This document shows positions 47,657 to 60,944 of a stretch of DNA of 64,000 bases, piece by piece; position 1 is the first letter of the stretch, and each line of letters begins with the position of its first letter. A program made the position numbers and the translations under genes. The notes under the pieces are model-generated. The model did not search any database. It saw only the letters and a list, made by a program, of their open reading frames with translations, and was not told the origin of the DNA. Origin of the DNA: Cocos nucifera (lineage: Eukaryota; Streptophyta; Magnoliopsida; Arecales; Arecaceae); contig QRFJ01005041.1 of assembly GCA_006176705.1 (NCBI GenBank), positions 1 through 64,000 of the forward strand, read 5' to 3'.

Positions 47657-48359
47657 ATTTCCACCTTGGGTGTCCAAGCCTTGGCACACCTAGCAATGTC
47701 CTTCTACATGATAACGCTATCGCTACATGCCCTGACAGCCCCTTGTGCACACCTTGCCACTGCCATCCTTCCTCAACTGCTGAGCTCTCTTTGAGGCCTT
47801 TGGGATAACCGCCTCTACGATTGAATACCTTAGCTTCCTTGTTTCCACCACTCTTTGAGTTGTAGATATCCTTCTGCTTGGTAGTCGCACCATTTTTCTT
47901 AGACTAATCTAGAGAACTCGCAGCATTCCTAAACCAGCACTTGCTGCATATAATGCTCCACCTAACATGATTCCCTTGGAGCCATGCCTATTTCCCTACA
48001 CAATTTGCTCCACCTAGATTTGTGTGGCCTCGGCACTGGTGTTGGGATATAACTCCTCCCTCTGTACCCCTCCACTTTGAACTTGTGTTGCATCTTCCTC
48101 CACCCGTGAAGCCATCTTTGCCTGGTGCTCCATCTAGAACCGAAGTCCTCCTAATGCTACAGAAGCCAACTCTATACTCGAGTCATTCAAGGCCAACCAC
48201 CCAATGCTGCATTGCTGGGCCTGCCGCTGCAACTCATACATTACCGCTGTCTTTCCAAACCCTTCACACTCTATGGACCCCTTTGAAGCCATCTTGGATC
48301 CACCACACCTCGTAGGCTCCTCCAAAATCAATAAGAATTTATCTGACTCTTCTCCCTCA
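47657..48359 (-). other. Element E 3' internal region, non-coding
   Basis: About 700 bases between zinc knuckle and LTR. Frames of 75 to 97 codons are open on both strands but match no family I know. On the minus strand AAGGTGGAAAT directly before the LTR could be the polypurine tract. Confidence 0.5.
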
Positions 48360-49048
48360 ATGATTGAACTGATGGAATCTGACTTTCTCCTTCCTTGCAC
48401 TTCTTCCAAAGCTGACACTCCTGCTTAAAATGCCCTGCTTCACCATACTTAAAGCATCTCTTGGACTCCTTGTAGCTCCTCTACTCATTCTTCTTCTTTT
48501 CTTTCCTGGGCCTCTCTAAAACCGCATGACCCTCTTAGAAGACTTTCCTTTTCATCATCTATTTTTGCTACTCATTTGACTTAAGCATTGGCATAATCTC
48601 CTCATACACCAGCATCTCCTTACCATACATCAACGTCATCACCAACAGATCGAAGCTCCCAGGTAGCGAACACAGTAGTAACAAACTTTTGTGCTTCTTT
48701 TCAAGATCCATCCCTATATTAAGCAAGCCATGCTCATCCGATCAAACCACTGAATATGTCTCACAATATCCTCACCCTTCTGCATCCGAGGACTGTATAG
48801 TTGCTTCTTCAGCATCAACTTGTTGCACATGTTCTTTTCCATATATAACTAATGTAACCTCAACTATAAATCCTTGGGTGTCCTCTCCTCCAACACACCA
48901 TACAAAATCTCATCCACCAGACAAGTCCTAATTATGGTACATGCCCTTTTCTCCAAAGATATCCATATCTTGTCTATCATGTCCTCTGACCTATCCTCTA
49001 AGGCCGAATCTAGTCCCAGCTGAACTAGTAGATTCTTCATTCTAACCT
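48360..49048 (-). pseudogene. Element E gag remnant
   Basis: On the minus strand from about 49048: LVQLGLDSALEDRSEDMIDK, WISLEKRACTIIRTCLVDEI and LYGVLEERTPKDL, then YMEKNMCNKLMLKKQLYSPR, the helical core of copia gag (UBN2-type). It ends in CFKYGEAGHFKQEC, a zinc knuckle whose second Cys is Tyr. There are stops at several positions. A3 is inserted immediately upstream, near the gag N-terminus. Confidence 0.8.
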
Positions 49049-49053
49049 TCCAC

Positions 49054-51338
49054 TAAAGGAAAATCCTGATTTCTCGGGTTAGGTTCGTTCAAATCTGATT
49101 GGATCAAGAGGCAAATTTCAAAAATTTTCTCTTAGATCTAAATCAGATCTGACATTTTTTAGATTTGATTTTATGATCTGATAAATAAAAAAATTAAATT
49201 CAATTAAATCTAAATTAGTTTTATCTTGATATGGGTAATTCGATTACCCATTGATGATCTTGCTGATTGCCTGAGGTTCTAGATTTAGCCATGCAAGCGC
49301 TTGACCTCTATCAGTATCGACTCAGACTGGATCTGAAGATTCTCTCCTTCTTTACCACATCTCTAAAAATTAGATCTAGATCTGATTTGAAGGATCTTCA
49401 AAACTTCTTTTGAAGATCTGCTGTCGTTACTGCAGCAGTGCTGCCTTCTTCCTTTTTCATCAGCCTTTTTTTGCCTAAATCGCACTAATCTGAAGGCCCA
49501 ACTTTCTTGAGCATGAAAAGGAGAGAGAGGATCAAAAAGGTGGTATGGAGGAGGGATAGGGGCAGCCTTGGGGTGTGGCTAGGAGAAAGTTCTATCAATG
49601 TTGGGCACAGATAGGTCTTTATATAGATCCTGCTATGCCATGTAGTGCCACATCACCCCGACCAATCACATTACTTCATGCAATTAGATCTAAATCTGAG
49701 GTGGGAAGACATCACCTAATCCAATTAGATTAGAGACCCATAGATTCATCCTTAGGTGGCACCTAAGATTGGTCAAAGTCTATAGGTGAGGGTTACCTAG
49801 TTTGAATCCAAGAAGCAACCTAGAGTCCCATCCGTATGGGACTTCAGGCATCCCTATCCAAGGGCGCACACCATCCTAGGCATGCGCCCCTTCCTTTCCA
49901 AAATCTAGTAAGGAGACAAGCCCCTATCTACTCTCCAATAAGTGCATGACATATGGGTAGATGTCCAAGGATCAAAGGTCAACGTTTGACCAAAGTCAAA
50001 GGACAAGAATTAGCAGATGACGGAAAATGATAGGTGTTGTCTCAAATTTATCTCATAAATTAAGACAACCCTTTTCTAATCTGGACAAGTTTCAGTTAGA
50101 CCAGGTAAAGGTACCTGAGTGAACACAACTACATTTGGCTTAATCGAGATAATATTTAATGATAGAAAAAAGGAGAATGTTAGGCTCAATCGTGTGCTAG
50201 CATTATTTTCTTGAACCTAATTGAATCAAATTCAAATCAATTGAACTAGATTAGTTCAATTGATGAAATCTAGATCCAAATCCTTGTTTGTGTGATTCAG
50301 TTAGGTTCACTTCTTTATGGTCATGGGATATGTAGTGATCTCCATCATCAACATCATCGAAACTCCTTTTAATGGATCAGAACTCTTCTAATTCAGACAA
50401 CTGGAATGATCGATCATCTAAATCATTCTAATTGCTCCCAAAATCCACCAGTGACACCTAGCAGTATATGGTGGCAACCCATCAAAACTGAAAATGAACC
50501 TCTCGGTGCAGCTACTTGTGTGATTAAGTTCTTCTATCTTGAGCCCCGATCAGATTAGGGTTAAGGTGAACTCGTCAAACCCTAATTTCTATCATATGAT
50601 TTAATCATTCGATTCAAGTCCGATGTGAAAACCTTAATAGAAACTCTTTCTATTATTTCACTCTCTACCATGGCCATGGGCTTATGGACTTGATTCTCAT
50701 GATCATCATAGGGCTGCTCCTCATCCACCGAAGGTAGATAGATTCTATCTTGGTGCAATCCAATTCCTACAATGAACATGCTATAGCCAACATACACCTC
50801 AGGATTCCGAATGGCTAGGAGATCGAGTCATGGTGTAGTCAAACTATAACACCCTCAAGATGAACTACCGATGCACCTCAGGTCAAAGAACCAGACACAT
50901 CACTGTAGCTTCGAGTCAGTCATCGACGAGAAGGTAGACTTCCTTATGACTACTCGAGGTGGTCACGCTCAGTGCCCTCATTCTCTAACGAGTACCTATA
51001 CTCTCGCTCTGATGTCTCTATACCATAGACTCAAGACTCATCTACTATAAAGAAGCGATTGTACACTAACCTTCCAGATCAATCACCATCCTCATGATGA
51101 TCCTACGGTCAGGAGCATTTTATGAGTTAATAATAAAAATTCTTGTCTTAAATTTTCAACTCTTGAAAATAAGAATTATGATTACCATTAACTCAAGAGA
51201 TGTATCACAGACACTAAATACACATATGTGATAGAAAATAACCCATTTTATTATTTATAGTCAAAATTATAATTTTGCCCTTAGAAGTATATTACAAGTG
51301 TCAGCCAATTTTGGCTTCTAAGGCACACATATCTAATG
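49054..51338 (-). repeat. 3' LTR of A3
   Basis: 2285 bp, colinear with the other family A LTRs. TATATAAA on the minus strand at 49625-49618. Confidence 0.92.
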
Positions 51339-51352
51339 AACTCCCACTTGAT

Positions 51353-54300
51353 CTAAAGCCAATTAGCTATAAATCTAAGTCTCATCTTCTCAAGGTGGGC
51401 TTCAATCTTCAGTTGGCCCAATGGCTTTGTAAGTAGGTCCACCGTATTATCTATGGAGTCGACTTTCTTGACCTCGACGTTATCCTTCTCGAGGTAATCA
51501 CGGATGAGGTGGTATCGCCGCTCATTGTGCTTGGATTTTTGGTGAGACCTCATCTCCTTAGCAAGGCTATGGCACCATTATTGTCGCAGTATAGAGAAAT
51601 GACATCTGATGGTATCACTTCAATCTTTGTGGCAAACTTTTTATACCAGAATGCCTCCTTCGCAGCTTCTGATGCAGTGATGTATTTTGCTTCCGTGGTA
51701 GAATCTACTATCACTATCTACTTGAAATATTTCCAACTGACAGCTCCATCATTGCATAAAAATAGACTCCCAGATGTTGACTTTCGATCATCTACATCGG
51801 ACATAAAATCTGAGTTTGTATACCCCTGGACTTGGAGTTCTCCATTACCAAAGATCAATAACATATCCTTAGTTCTTCTTAAGTACTTAAGGATACATTT
51901 CACAGAAGTTTAGTGCTCTTCTCTTGGATTCGATTGATATCTACTCATGACACGCATGGCATGGGCTATATCAGGTCATGTACATAACATGGCATACATG
52001 AGGCTCCCTATTACTGAAGCATAATGGATCTTGCTCATGCATTCTATTTCTTTAGGTGTGCTAGGGCACAACTTCTTGGAAAAATGAATGCCATATCTGA
52101 AGGGTACTAAACCCCTCTTAGAGTTTTCCATACTAAATCTCTTTAGTACTTCTTCTATGTACATCTTCTATGAAAGTCCTAGCATCCTATTCGGTCTATC
52201 TCTATAGACCATAATTCCTAGAATAAAGGATGCTTCTCCTAGGTCTTTCATGGAAAATTTTTTAGATAACCATATTTTAACTGTGGTCAATATGGGAATT
52301 TCATTTTCAGTAAGGAGGATGTCATCCACGTACAATACGAGAAAGATAACAGCACTCCCATTGACCCTTTTAAAGACACATGGCTCCTCCTCATTTTTAA
52401 TGAAACCAAACAATTTGATCGCATCATTAAAATGAGTATTCCAGCTCTAAGATGCTTGCTTTAGTCCATATATGGACCTTTGCAGCTTGCAAACCTTATG
52501 ATCATCATCACTGGATGTGAAACCTAGTGACTATTCCATATAGATATCTTCCTCAAGATATCCATTTAAAAATGCCATTTTTATGTCCATTTGCCATATT
52601 TCATAATCGAAATAGACTGCAACAGCAAGCAATGTGGGGATGAATTTAAGCATAGCTATTGGCGAAAAGGTATCTTGATAGTCAATGCCTTCATATTGAC
52701 TATAATCTTTCGCCACTAATCTAGCCTTGAATGTCTCCACATTCCCATCTGCACCAAACTTTCTTTTGTAGATCCATTTACACCCAATAGGTACTATACC
52801 TTATGATGGATCTACCAAGGTCTAGACTTGGTTTGAGTGCATCGAGTCAATTTCTGACTTCATTACCTCTAACCATTTCTCGAAGTCGATATCTGATATC
52901 ACCTCATTATAGATTTTGGGATCATCACCATGAACCCCATTACCTACGAGGAACATTTTGTCGACATCCTCTGAAATAGTACCTAAGTACCTCTCAGAGG
53001 GATGGAAAACTCTTTTTGATCTACGAGGTGGAGGAGGTAGTAAATGGATTGGCTCAACCTGATTTGCTTCTATTTGGTCCTTAGCTCATTGCTCTTGTGA
53101 GACTTTCTCTTCGAGCTTAATCTGCTTTCCAATGCTACTATCTTGAATAAACTATTTTTCAAGAAAGATACATGTCGACTCACAATCACATTATGATCTT
53201 CTGGAATGTAGAAATAATATCCTAATGATTCTTTAAGATATCCTATAAATCGAGCTCTAAAGGACCTAAAGTCTAACTTATCCATTTATTGTCTTTTGAC
53301 ATGAGCTGAACAATCCCAAATTCTGAGATGACTCAGACTTGGTTTCTTACCATGCCATATCTCATACGGTATGGTAGGAACGATTTTAGAGGGAACCCTA
53401 TTCAGTAAGTATATAGCAGTTAATAAATAGTATCCCCAAAGAAAATTAGAGAGGTCTATGAAGCTCATCATGGATCGGACCATATCTAATAGAGTCCGAT
53501 TCCTCCATTCTGAAACTTCGTTGAGTTGAGGTATTCCTGGTGGAGTCCATTAATAGACTATGCCATTTTCCTTGAGATAGTCCAGGAATTTCCTACTAAG
53601 GTATTCACCTCCTCGATCTGATCGAAGAACCTTAATGAATTTTTTAGTTTGTTTTTCTACTTCATGTTTGAATTCTTTGAACTTTTTAAAGGCTTCAGAC
53701 TTATGTCCCATAAGATACACATACCCATACCTAGATAAATCATTGATAAAGGTTATGAAGTAGACTAGGTTGCCTCTAGGCGGCACATCAAATGGGCCAC
53801 ACACATCAGTATGTACTAGGGCAAGAAGATCCATGTCCCTTTCCCCATGTCCTACAAAAGGGAGCTTAGTCATTTTGCCATGAAGATAGGATTCACAAAT
53901 TGGATATGACTTAGAAGTCAATGGACTCAATAGTCCAATTTTCTCCAATTTGTTAACCCTATCTTCTGCTATATGACCTAATCTTAGGTGCCATAGATAC
54001 CTATCGTTTGGACTATCCCTAGCTCATTTTGATTTTATGGCATTCACATTTTGCTCGAAATCAACATGTAACTGATAAAGATCGTTAATAGGGAAACCAC
54101 TTGCAATTTTGTTTCTTTCATAAAGAATGTTACAATGGTCCTTAAGAAAACTAATTACATAGCCTTCTAATGCAAGGCAAGAAATAGAAATCAAATTTCT
54201 GCTTGCTGCAGGCACGTAATAACAGTCTTTTAATACTAAGTCTAACCCAGATGGTAATCGAAGAGGGTATGTTCCCATGGCCATGGTAGCAACTCTTGCT

Positions 54301-55290
54301 TTATTTTCGATGTATAGGATCATCTCACCATCTCTCAGCCTCCTGCTATCCTCAAGATCCTGCATAGAAGTGCACAAGTGAGCACTAGAACCAGAGTCAA
54401 GCACCCAACTAGATGCAGAAGAAACCACAAGGTTAGACTCAATAACGAGCATAGCTCTAGAAGGACCCACCTCCTTCTTCTTTAGGATGGCCAGGTAAGT
54501 AGGGCAGTTCCGCTTTCAGTGGCCATCATTGTTGCAATGGAAATACTTTTCTTTATCAGCGGCCTTCTTCTTCAGCTCTGTCTTTTTCTTCTTTCCTCCT
54601 TCCACCTTCTGCTTTTTCATAGACTTCTTCTTCTTTCCAAAAGACTTTCTTTTTGAAAGAAGTCCATTCCATTGCAAGTATTGAGCCTTTAGAACCTTTT
54701 ATAGAAAGCTCAGCAGTAACCAGCATGTTCATAAGTTTGGCCAAGAAATTTTAAAGTTTATACATATGGTAGTTCATGATGAACTATTCGTATGCATCAG
54801 TCAAGGATTGTAGAATTATATCATTCTGTAGATCCAAGTCCAACCTCACTCCGAGCTTCTCAAGCTCTTCCAAGTTCTTGATCATCATCAGACAATGATC
54901 TTGGACTGACTGTTCATCACGCATCTTAGCCTTGAATAGTCGTTTAGTGACTTGATACTTGGCTGCGCAACTCTGTTCACCAAACATCTCCTATAGGTGA
55001 GCCAACATTTGGCGAGCAGTCTTGATATCTTCATATTGGTACTGAAGTTCATCAGATATTAAGCCCAACATGTAGTATCTAGCCTTATTATCCTCATCTA
55101 TCCACTTAACCAGAGACACTGTCTGCTCAACGAATGGACGAGATGGTAAGGTGGGAGGATCCTGATCCAGTACATGAGTTAACTTCTCGAAACCTAAAAT
55201 GATTTTGATGTTTTGGAGCCAATCCTTATAATTTTGTCTGGTTAGTCTATGGGTGTCCAGGATTTGTGCTAGTGGATTGGATGCAGACAT
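51353..55290 (-). pseudogene. A3 gag-pol polyprotein remnant
   Basis: Start ATG at 55290 (MSASNPLAQILDTHRLT). Gag is broken by TAG at HL-stop-EMFGEQ but retains LDLQNDIILQ, which is a stop in A1 and A2. Zinc knuckle YFHCNNDGH then TGA (54518). Protease in 54024-54470: WVLDSGSSAHLC intact. Integrase 53286-53948: LVHTDVCGP, LRSDRGGEYLS, a TAA before WTPPG, then RNRTLLDMVRSMMSF. RT: 52531-52740 (GIDYQDTFSPIAMLK, QMDIKMAFLNGYLEEDIYME) and 52168-52413 (YVDDILLTENE). RNase H: 51718-51903 (YTNSDFMSDVDDRKSTSGS, catalytic Asp to Asn) and an end at 51353 (NWL-stop). Confidence 0.92.
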
Positions 55291-55294
55291 TTTT

Positions 55295-57140
55295 CTGTAG
55301 AGAGTCAAAATTTTTAATTAGATACTATAATTAAGACTTAACCAATTTATTTAGAGATTTTATTTTTAAATAAATTAGCTCTCACTATTTTTTTGGATTC
55401 CTACACTCCTATAGAGATGCGAAAATCTCTATGATTACTGATTTCTAGTGGATAGTGCAGTCCCACCAACTGACTCATCACCTCACCTAACAGTTATTGA
55501 TGATGGGTTAGCCAATGAGTAAACTACTCTTGTTCAATGATTCTCTAATCATGATGCACCCAAACTTCATGAATCTCACCGTGTTCGAAATATTGATCCA
55601 CTCCTTAGTTAAGTCAAATCCATCATTTGCACAGATTGAATTTCTAATTGAGTCTCTCATCGTATCCAGAATATTGAGCATAATTCATCCTCCAACCCAT
55701 AGCATCCAATGCTTAATAGACATGGTTGCATCTTCTCGGTACAACTGAGCCACTGCAACCAACCGAGAATAATCAATCCCGAAAAGGGCCCACACATCTA
55801 CAATGGTGGAAGACCTTGACTTAATCTTTTCTTAGAGAGAATTGATTTAGGTCTTATTAAACTAGACTTGACATAGTCATAACCATTATAACTAACCTAG
55901 TGGCATGGGTTAGTTTGGATTATTGACCATCTCATATTAGAACTGAGTCAACAAACATGGCTAGGTAAGTGAGACCGATGGAAGGGATATGCCATTAACT
56001 CAACAAGAATGCATTTGAGTTAAGTAGCTTTTAGTTAAAAATCAGTCAGTCGTATCTGCCAAACTTATCTTAGATACCAAATTGTTGAGCCAGAACCAAT
56101 CAAATTAGCCTACAATCCAGATTCTAACCACTGAGCCTAATTAGGTCTTAGCTTGATCGATCACTCACATGACTCGATCTTGACCCAGACTTAATCCTAT
56201 TAGGCTGGTCAATTTAAGTATTGTTGATCCCGTCTAACCAACTCTTGATTCGATTTGATCAACCGCTTAGACCTAATTGAGCTACCCAAGCTCGAACCCA
56301 ATTTTATGAACATGTCTTAGATCTAAAAATTCTCAATTTTAGATCTAATATATTTTATAATCTTAATTCTTAATTAAGCTTAGGGTTCATAAACAAAATA
56401 TGCAAATAAGTTCCTAGGGTTTCAGGATCTAGGATTTTGCAAAAAGTAAGTTTTTAATTTTTGGTTAAGGACGAACGTGCCGCACCCCTACATATCATAA
56501 GAACATCCCATCGGATGGGAGGAGAGGGTCTTTAAATCCTACTTTATTCTTATGATCGGACGGCCAAGGGGAATGCCTTAATCAAAAATACAACTAATCT
56601 ACAAAACTAATTAGATCTAAGCATATATCTCATATAAAAAATTGATCTAATTAAAATATATTTTTTATACATCATATCATGCATGTTTTTCAGATCTAAA
56701 TTATCTCATAATTATCTAAAAAATTAAATTTAAATTTGATCTCATCAAATAAAATTTAATCTAGACCTATTTGTAGAACTATTCTACAACTAGTCTAAAC
56801 ATGCAACTATCATATCTCATATGAATAAATTAAATTTAATTTATTATCTATTTCTAGATATGATTATGACATTCATAAAATCAAAAAATAATAAATAAAT
56901 AGATCTAAATATTATATTTAATTAAATAAAAATTATGATTATACTAGACTACACATAGAATAATTTTATTCCTAGTCTAGTTATGTATCTCATAAATTTT
57001 AGATCGAGATTAATTAATTATAATTTTCTAATTTTCTAATTTCAAATCTAATCATATCTCATGTGATATCTAAAATCATTAATTTATCAAATTAAATTAG
57101 ATCTAAATAAATTTTATGGATACCTGGCTCTAATACTTGT
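55295..57140 (-). other. Untranslated leader of A3
   Basis: Colinear with the leaders of A1 and A2. The splice acceptor TTTGACTCTCTACAG ends at 55295, four bases before the ATG. The former donor at 56068 reads AAG|ATAAGT. The primer site is degraded to AGTATTAGAGCCAGG. No coding potential. Confidence 0.8.
56462..56584 (-). promoter_or_regulatory. Conserved three-tier leader stem-loop (A3 copy)
   Basis: In plus-strand letters: outer TGGTTAAGG (56462-56470) with CCTTAATCA (56576-56584), one mismatch. Inner ATCATAAGAA (56494-56503) with TTCTTATGAT (56547-56556), perfect. Apical GGGTCTTTAAATCC with TTTAAA at 56531-56536. Confidence 0.55.
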
Positions 57141-59419
57141 TGAAGGAAAATCCTGATTTTTTGGGTTAGGTTCGTTCAAATCTGATTGGATCAAGAGGCA
57201 TATTTCAAAAAAAAAATTTTAGATCTAAATCAGACCTAATATTTTTCAAATCTAATTTTATGATCTAATAAATAAAAAAATTAAATTAAATTAAATCTAA
57301 ATTAGTTTTACCTTGATATGAGTAATCCGATTACCCGTTGATGATCTTGCTAATTGCCTGAGGTTCTAGATCTAGCCACGCAAGCACCTAGCCTCTACCG
57401 ATATCCACTCAGGCTGGATCTAGAGATCTTCTCTTTCTTTATCACATCTCCAAAAATTAGATCTGGATTTGATTTGGAGGATCTTCGAAACTCCTTTCGA
57501 AGATCTACTGTCATCACTGTAGCAATGCTGCCTTCTTCCTTTCTCATCAGCCTTTTCTTACCTGAATCGCACTAATCTGAAGGCCCAACCTCCTTGGGCA
57601 TGGAGAGGAGAGAGAGGATCAAAAAGGTGGCATGGAGGAGGGAGAGGAGCAGCCTTGGGGCATGGCTAGAAGAAAGTTCTATCAAAGTTGGGTGCAGACA
57701 GGTCTTTATATAGACCTTGCTGCGCCACGTAGTGCCACATCACCCCAGTCAATCACGTTGCTTCGTGCAATCAGATCTAAATCTGATTGGTGGAATGACA
57801 TCACCTGACCCAATTAGATGAGAGACCCACAGATTTATCCTTAGGTGGCACCTAAGACTAGTCAAAGTCTATAGGTGAGGGCTACCTAGTTTGAATCCAA
57901 GAAGCAACCTGGAGTCCCATCCATATAAGACTTCAGACATCCCTATCCATGGGCGCACGCCATCCTAGGCATGTGCTTCTCAAAATCTAGTAAGGGGACA
58001 AGTCCCTATCTACTCTCCAATAAGTGAATGACATATGGACAGATGTTCAAGGATCAAAAGTCAACATTTGACCAAAGTCAAAGGACAAGAATTAGCAGGT
58101 GATGGAAAATAGCAGGTGTTGTCTCAAATTTATCTCATAAATTAAGACAATCCTTTTTTGACCTAGACAAGTTTTAGTTAGACCAAGTAAAGGTACCTGA
58201 GTTAGCATAAATACATTTGGCTTAATCAAGATAATATTTAATAATAGAAAAAAGAAGAATGTTAGGTTCAATCATGTGCTAGCACGATTTTCTTGAACCT
58301 AATTGAATCTAATTTAAATCAATTGAACTGGGTTAGTTCAATTGATGATATCCAGATCCAAACCCTTATTTGTGTGATTCAGTTAGATTCAGTTCTGTAT
58401 GATAATGGTATATGTAGTGATCTCCATCATCAACATCATCGAAACTCCTTTCGATGGATCAGAACTCTTCTGATTCAGACAATTGGAATGATCGATCATC
58501 TAAATCATTCTAATTGCTTCCAAAATCTACTAGTGACACCTAGCAGTATATGGTGGCAACCCATCAAAACTAAAAATAAACCTCTCAGTGTAGCTACTTG
58601 TGTGATTAAGTTCTTCTATCTTGAGCTCCGATCAGATTAGGGTTAAGGTGAACTCATCAAACCCTAATTTCTATCATATGATTTAATCATTCGATTCAAG
58701 TCTGATGTGAAAACCTTAACAAAAACTCTTTCTATTATTTCACTCTTTGCCATGGCCATGGGCTTATGGAATTGATTCTCATGATCATCATAGGGCTGCT
58801 CCTCATCCACCGAGGTAGATAGATTCCATCTTGGTGCAATCCAATTCCTACAATAAACATGCTATAGCTAACATACACCTCAGGATTCCGAATGGCTAGG
58901 AGATCGAGTCATGGTGTAGTCAAACTATAACACCCTCAAGATGAACTATCAATGCACCTCAGGTCAAAGAACCAGATACACCACTATAGCTTCGAGTCAG
59001 TCGTCGACGAGAACGTAGACTTCCTTATGACTACTTGAGGTGGTCACACTCAGTGCCCTCATTCTCTAACGAGTACTTATACTCTCGCTTCGATGTCTCT
59101 ACATCATAGACTCAAGACTCATCTACTATAAAGAAGTGATTGTACACTAATCTTCTGGATCAATCACCATCCTCATGATGATCCTACGGACAGAAGTATT
59201 TTATGAGTTAATAATGAAAATTCTTGTCTTAAATTTTTAACTCTTAAAAATAGGAATTATCATTACCATTAACTCAAGGGATGTATCACAAACACTAAAT
59301 ACACATATGTGATAGAAAATAACCCATTTTATTATTTATAGTCAAAATTTTAATTTTATCCTTAGAAGTGTGTTACAAGTATCAGCCAATTTTGGCTTCT
59401 ATGGCACACATATCTAACA
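57141..59419 (-). repeat. 5' LTR of A3
   Basis: 2279 bp, TGTTAGATATGTGTGCC (minus strand) to CCTTCA. TATATAAA on the minus strand at 57712-57705. Confidence 0.92.
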
Positions 59420-59424
59420 TCCAC

Positions 59425-59683
59425 ATCATGAAAACTTTCTTTACCATCAAATTTCTTAAATCCTACCTTTAACCCACTATTTTTTGTGATCAATCTAAAT
59501 CAAATAACAGCACAAGAGGTGGATCCAAAAAATTACCTTAACTATAGAGGGTGGACAGCAGCCCATAGATCTCTTCTTTTCTTACAAAGCCTAAAGAAAA
59601 CCAAGATATGATCCTTGCTGCTGATCTTCTACTAAAATCTAATCTTCTTCCTCCTCCAGGCTCAACCAGACTATGATACCAAT
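59425..59683 (-). other. Element E 5' internal piece with primer binding site
   Basis: On the minus strand TGGTATCATAGTCTGG follows the LTR end by two bases, a variant initiator-methionine primer site. About 250 bases of leader and the start of gag follow, up to the A3 insertion. Confidence 0.7.
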
Positions 59684-60599
59684 TATTGTGCCTACGGTTG
59701 CTCGGAGCCATAGCCATAAATTTGATCTCTTTTGTGGAACTTAAGTGTTAATCCAGCAAACCGAAGAAGATCTAAGAAGAAGAGAGAAAGGGGATGACAC
59801 CTAGGGTTTTGGCATTGGAACCAGAGAAAAGAGAGAATTCAAGAGAAAAGCTTAATTGTATTCCATTCTATTGTAAAAGATACAATATTCGGATTTATAT
59901 ACCCTAGGGTTTCTATATGAACCCTAATAAATTCTAGCTGAAAAACTCTCCTAGGCTAAGCTAATACATGAAAGCACTCACCAAGCCCATGTACACCTAA
60001 GTCTCACATGCTGTCATCCCTTGGATCTAAATCCGATCCATTTATGAGTTAGTCCCCTTAAGATCTCTCAAACCGATCCTTAAGACTGCTAGGATCAACC
60101 CTAACTCTAGCCCCAATAGAACTTCCATGCATCTCTACTGTCTCTACCTAGGATCGAGATGTCTCGCCTGCATCTGAGATGACTCATCTCAGAATCGAGT
60201 CATCTCCACTACATGCCATGTCGAATGCTACTCTCTGTCTAGATGAACTCTAAGATTGAGTCACCTCAGCCCACCATCGAGACATCTTGGTAGGAATCGA
60301 GACATCTTCACCTAAGATTGAGATGACTCTGGATGTGTGCTAGCCTCTTTCTTGGTTGATACTTCTTCTTGGCTCTGGTTCTTTGCTCCATCTTGTGTCC
60401 CCAACTCTCTGGAGCATCTATTAAGCCCCTCAAGATCCTCACACCTGAACCTCAATTTCATGAAAAGCTATATGCTACCTTCATCCTAGGACCACTGCTG
60501 TCCTAGCCCTAGGTCCATATCTATCCTAGTCTCTTGGAGTCAACACCTTGACTCTACCCATGGCCTCCCAAGGCTTGGAGCATCACATCAAATCTTATA
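59684..60599 (-). repeat. 5' LTR of element E
   Basis: 916 bp, matching 46727-47656 in order. The outer end has decayed to TATAAGATTTGATG. A TATA-like TATATAAAT lies on the minus strand near 59893-59900. Confidence 0.82.
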
Positions 60600-60944
60600 T
60601 ATTTTTTATATTAAAATTAAATTTTCTTATTGCCCAATATGCATGGTGTTTTAATTCTATCAATAGATGATAAGATTTTTCAAAAACAAGTCGGTAAGGA
60701 GACATTCCTATAAAAATTTTGTAGGCAGTATGGTAGGTCTATAGTGCATCATCTAATCTCTCAGACCAATATTTATGAGCGGGCCTAACCATTTTTTCTA
60801 AGATCTTCTTTATTTTTCTATTAAAAACTTCTACTTGTCCACTAGTCTGTGGGTGATATGGGATGGCTATTCTATGTATTATTCCATATTTCTTTATTAA
60901 AGCTTCAAAATGTCTATTCATGAAGTGCATACCTATTGACCCCA
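60600..60944 (-). pseudogene. Athila-like gypsy integrase (element G, right piece)
   Basis: Minus strand: GMHFMNRHFEALIKKYGIIH and RIAIPYHPQTSGQVEVFNRK (the catalytic Glu of the integrase core lies in QVEVFNRKIKKILEK), then YWSERLDDAL, a TAG at the next Trp codon, TYHTAYK, IGMSPYRLVF and HHAYWAI. This matches the Athila branch of Ty3/gypsy integrase. It continues at 46726 after removal of element E. The catalytic Asp residues upstream are cut off by element F at 60945. Confidence 0.88.

Larger units (their letters stand above)
49054..59419 (-). mobile_element. Copia element A3 (Angela-like), full length, minus strand
   Basis: 5' LTR 57141-59419, primer site near 57135-57122, leader, gag-pol 55290 down to 51353, 3' LTR 51338 down to 49054. 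The perfect 5-bp target duplication TCCAC (49049-49053 and 59420-59424) shows a simple insertion into the gag of element E. Terminal bases have mutated: the 3' LTR begins CATTAGAT in place of TGTTAGAT and ends TTTA in place of TTCA. Confidence 0.95.
46727..60599 (-). mobile_element. Small gag-only copia-like element E, split by A3
   Basis: Two LTRs (46727-47656 and 59684-60599) in minus orientation, primer site at 59681-59665, 5' internal piece 59425-59683, A3, then gag (49048 down to about 48360) and a short 3' non-coding stretch. Without A3 it is about 3.5 kb. Flanks CATTT (46722-46726) and TATTT (60600-60604) are probably a target duplication with one change. It has no protease, integrase or RT, so it is a non-autonomous element or an internal deletion derivative. 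Confidence 0.8.

Noticed and set aside
48022..48428. Frames of 74-97 codons on both strands in element E
   Set aside because: No family recognised. They overlap the knuckle-to-LTR non-coding region and each other on both strands.
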